The notes beneath the pieces are model-generated. The model had not been told where the DNA came from. It made no database searches and saw only the letters and a program-made list of their open reading frames with translations. From Lentzea guizhouensis (lineage in GTDB: Bacteria > Actinomycetota > Actinomycetes > Mycobacteriales > Pseudonocardiaceae): 64,000 nt of DNA. The translations under genes and the position numbers were made by a program. Each line of letters starts with the position of its first letter. Positions within the stretch are counted from its first letter, which is position 1. The stretch is taken from contig NZ_CP016793.1 in assembly GCF_001701025.1 (NCBI RefSeq), forward strand, positions 1 to 64,000. Direction: 5' to 3'. Below, one piece after another: positions 61,985-64,000 of the stretch.

Positions 61985-62305
61985 TCACAGCCGCACCAGG
62001 TGCGACTGCCGCACCGGCTCGCGGTCCCCCTCCGGCAACTCCTCGGGCAGCCACGCCCGTAAAGCACGCCCGAACATCAGCAACGTCCGCCAGTTGTCCC
62101 ACAACGCGAGCAGAACCCCGGCCAGCACCACGGACGCCGCGACGGCGAGCACGCCGTCGTCCTTGAGCAGCACCACGACCGCGACCACGGCCCACAGCTC
62201 CACGACCGTGTACACGATCAGGAGCAGCACCTGCTCCGTGTGCTTGCGCCGGGCGCGCAGCACCTGCGTGCGGGAGTCGGGATCGGGCAGTGACTGGCGC
62301 TTCAT
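61985..62305 (-). CDS. Small membrane protein with two helices
   Basis: 106 aa: hydrophilic N-terminus (KRQSLPDPDSRTQVLRARRK), two membrane helices (VLLLIVYTVVELWAVVAVVVLL and VLAVAASVVLAGVLLALW) and a cytoplasmic tail (LPEELPEGDREPVRQ). There is no recognised family. ATG at 62305 follows AGGAG (GTTCAGGAGCCGTC). The Crp/Fnr gene lies 65 bases upstream on the same strand, so the two may share a transcript. Confidence 0.65.
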   Translation of the reverse strand: MKRQSLPDPDSRTQVLRARRKHTEQVLLLIVYTVVELWAVVAVVVLLKDDGVLAVAASVVLAGVLLALWDNWRTLLMFGRALRAWLPEELPEGDREPVRQSHLVRL

Positions 62306-62370
62306 GACGGCTCCTGAACTCGGTGAACTGGTGTCACCGACCTAATCGCCGTCGTACCGGCATGTCTGCG

Positions 62371-63024
62371 TCAGATGCCGCACATCGACCGCAATTCTTC
62401 CTCGCGCAGAATTTGCACGCCGTTGCGCCGGGTCCGGATGATTCCCGCCTCGCGCAGAACTTTCAAGCACCGCACGAGCGTCTCGCGGGACATTCCCACA
62501 ATGCCGGCGAGCTCACGTTGGCTGAGCGGCACCGTGGCGATCATGTCGTCCGCCTCCCGGTGCGCCAGGTTCAGCAGCACCGCACCGACCCGGTACAGCG
62601 ACGGGCCGGTGCGCAGGTCCTGCTGGTCGCTCGTGGCACGGTGCCGCGACACCACGACCCGCAGCAGCGCCCACGCGACGGCAGGCCGCGCATGACACAG
62701 CTTCTCCAGCGCCTGAGCGGTGAGCACCAAGCCGCACACGCGATCCACGGCCACGAGCGAGGCGGTGCGACATCCGCCGTCCACGGCGGAGAGCTCGCCT
62801 ATGATCTCGCCAGGCCCGCGGACGGCGAGCACGTTCTCCTCGCCCGTGGCGGTGAACCGGCTCACCTTGACTCGGCCGTGAGAGACGACCAACACGTTGC
62901 GCGACGGATCTCCCTGGTGGCAGATCACCGATCCGGGCGCATATTCAACTCTTGTCGCCGCGCTCCGCAACGCTGTGCGATCGGCTACGGTGAGCATGCC
63001 CGAGAAAGATCGGTCAATCCCCAT
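62371..63024 (-). CDS. Crp/Fnr family transcriptional regulator
   Basis: 217-aa regulator. The cyclic-nucleotide-binding barrel (about 15-125) includes EYAPGSVICHQGDPSRNVL and a phosphate-binding-cassette-like stretch GEIIGELSAVDGG with R-T-A, so nucleotide binding is possible. The C-terminal winged helix is LSQRELAGIVGMSRETLVRCL, LREAGII. ATG at 63024 is preferred; the frame opens at 63054. It is divergent from a class III nucleotide cyclase gene with a 16-bp dyad between, suggesting that regulator and cyclase form one signalling unit. Confidence 0.87.
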   Translation of the reverse strand: MGIDRSFSGMLTVADRTALRSAATRVEYAPGSVICHQGDPSRNVLVVSHGRVKVSRFTATGEENVLAVRGPGEIIGELSAVDGGCRTASLVAVDRVCGLVLTAQALEKLCHARPAVAWALLRVVVSRHRATSDQQDLRTGPSLYRVGAVLLNLAHREADDMIATVPLSQRELAGIVGMSRETLVRCLKVLREAGIIRTRRNGVQILREEELRSMCGI

Positions 63025-63064
63025 AGTTTCATAGTTCCGGCAACTGCACGTCATACCATTGACC

Positions 63065-63080
63065 CGATTGATCTAAATCG
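63065..63080. promoter_or_regulatory. Crp/Fnr-type dyad
   Basis: CGATT-GATCTA-AATCG is a perfect 5-6-5 inverted repeat, the geometry of Crp/Fnr sites, in the AT-rich divergent region between the Crp/Fnr gene and the cyclase gene. It is the likely binding site of that regulator. Confidence 0.5.
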
Positions 63081-63151
63081 AAGCCGATATGGCGAAGTTT
63101 GCTCGTCACGTCCGGATAATGGGCGGGCTGCCTATCCGGTTGGGAGCCCCC

Positions 63152-64000
63152 GTGGAACAGACACCACGCGCCGAGCCACGGGCGGTCCTGGCCGTGGACG
63201 TGGAGAAGTTCAGCGACCCGAGTCGGACGAACCACCACAAGAGCGTCGTGCAGGACGGGTTGTACGAAGCGCTGCACGCCGCGTTCCACGAGAGCAACAT
63301 CGCCGAGGAGAGCTGGTACGTCGAGGACAGGGGCGACGGCGCGCTGTTCCTGTTCACGCCGGAAGTGCGCAAGCAGGTGCTGACCGACTCCCTCCTACGG
63401 CGGATGGGTGCGAACCTGCTGCGCTACAACGCCACCGTCACGCCCGAAGCCCGCATCAGGCTGCGGATCGCGCTGCACTTCGGCGAGGTCGTGATCAACG
63501 ACAAGGGTGTGGTCGGCGACTGCGTGAACCACACCTTCCGGTTGCTCGACGCCCCTCCGCTCAAGACGGCGCTGGCCGGGTCGACCAGCCTGCTCGCGGT
63601 GGTCGTGTCCGAGGAGTTCTACCGGCACGTGCTGCGGCACGACCCGGCGGCCGAACCGCAGGCGTACAGGCAGATCGAGGTCGTGGTGAAGGAAACGACG
63701 GCCGCGGCGTGGATGCGGCTGTCACCGGAGTCGATGCACGGGACGCCGCCCGCGGCAGCCACTCCCCCGCCGCCGGTGGAGACCACCGAGCACGCCGTCG
63801 TGAGCAGCGGCGAGTCGCTCGTCCTGCTCGCCGACATGATCGCCAGGACGACGCTGCTGGCGAGCCAGGACGACCGGCGGCTGTGCCTCGACCTGCTGAG
63901 CATCTCGCTGAAGCCGCGACTGCAGGTCGTCGAGTTCACCGACGCCCGGCGGCACGTGTTCGCGATCGTGCTCGCCTGCGGACGTCGTCCCGACGGCATC
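63152..64000 (+). CDS. Class III nucleotide cyclase fused to EAD2-like domain (3' truncated)
   Basis: 283 codons to the window edge. GTG at 63152 follows GGGAG. The cyclase domain (8-190) has the two metal aspartates in LAVDVEKF (Asp16) and DRGDGALFLF (Asp62), the strand RLRIALHFGEVV and the transition-state pair N-HTF-R (Asn126/Arg130) in DCVNHTFRLLD, so it may be active. After a proline-rich linker (HGTPPAAATPPPPVETTE) comes SLVLLADMIARTTLLASQ, then DDRRLCLDLLS and HVFAIVLACGRRPDG, resembling effector-associated domain EAD2 of actinobacterial NTP-dependent conflict systems. It is divergent from a Crp/Fnr regulator. The rest of the protein lies outside the window. Confidence 0.78.
   Translation, partial: MEQTPRAEPRAVLAVDVEKFSDPSRTNHHKSVVQDGLYEALHAAFHESNIAEESWYVEDRGDGALFLFTPEVRKQVLTDSLLRRMGANLLRYNATVTPEARIRLRIALHFGEVVINDKGVVGDCVNHTFRLLDAPPLKTALAGSTSLLAVVVSEEFYRHVLRHDPAAEPQAYRQIEVVVKETTAAAWMRLSPESMHGTPPAAATPPPPVETTEHAVVSSGESLVLLADMIARTTLLASQDDRRLCLDLLSISLKPRLQVVEFTDARRHVFAIVLACGRRPDGI

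Noticed and set aside
58492..62067. 1191-codon minus-strand frame antisense to the HEAT-like gene
   Set aside because: Arg/Gln/Leu-rich low-complexity translation typical of the complementary frame of high-GC genes; no domain seen. The plus-strand frame has normal codon bias and repeat structure.
1..64000. tRNA or rRNA genes
   Set aside because: No tRNA-like cloverleaf with a GGTTCGAATCC-type arm and no rRNA stretch were noticed by eye. This is not a covariance-model search and could miss one.

Overview
The window is high-GC actinobacterial chromosome. GTG/TTG starts are common, and many adjacent genes overlap by ATGA, GTGA or TGATG. A Pseudonocardiales-type host (the Lentzea/Saccharothrix/Amycolatopsis neighbourhood) is suggested by an arabinofuranosyltransferase-like gene, an XRE/DUF397 pair, an ECF sigma/CU044_5270 pair, several NarL-type two-component systems and a polyketide synthase. 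This is inference; there is no rRNA or tRNA to confirm it.

Layout. 1-9 kb: end of a cobalt-type nitrile hydratase operon (beta subunit broken, alpha intact), lipoprotein, MFS exporter, DoxX, heme peroxidase, STAS protein, a broken quinone-oxidoreductase-like gene divergent from its TetR, CAP-domain protein, secreted chorismate mutase and S4 protein. 9-19.5 kb: sirtuin, GH5 glycosidase, class A beta-lactamase, PAP2 phosphatase, TetR/SnoaL pair, a two-component system divergent from an HbpS-like heme-binding protein (the SenS/SenR/HbpS arrangement), glutamine amidotransferase and DUF4360 protein. 19.5-25.6 kb: a regulated polyketide locus with LysR, a YCII-LuxR fusion, a one-module PKS (KS-AT-DH-like-ACP) and TetR; related GTAC-containing sites lie in front of these genes. 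26-32.9 kb: ECF sigma and partner, unknown acidic protein, fumarate-reductase-like flavoprotein, amine oxidase and trpF behind a large imperfect inverted repeat. 32.8-38.6 kb: a polymorphic toxin cassette (YbaB-like, WXG-type, 1513-aa Rhs protein, small overlapping immunity candidate). 38.7-44.5 kb: DUF4406 protein, DeoR, a two-component system and an ABC exporter. 44.5-52.5 kb: a 1342-aa TIR-STAND-WD40 protein, P450, FAD monooxygenase, XRE/DUF397. 52.7-58.5 kb: histidine-kinase fragment, DUF1479 oxygenase divergent from a ROK regulator, membrane proteins, arabinofuranosyltransferase-like protein. 58.7-64 kb: HEAT-like protein, small membrane protein, Crp/Fnr regulator and, running off the end, a class III nucleotide cyclase fused to what looks like an EAD2 effector-associated domain.

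Two features cut across the window. At least seven coding regions are broken by indels that look like one missing base (quinone oxidoreductase, GyrI remnant, HbpS, CU044_5270, amine oxidase, XRE, nitrile hydratase beta). This is either widespread decay or uncorrected sequencing error. In addition, AT-rich palindromic islands with rare ATA/TAT codons sit inside otherwise GC-rich genes, including an identical 17-nt string in two unrelated genes.

The strongest candidates for undescribed biology are the cyclase-EAD2 gene beside a Crp/Fnr regulator, the TIR-STAND-WD40 protein, the Rhs toxin/immunity pair, and the YCII-LuxR/LysR/TetR-controlled single-module PKS.
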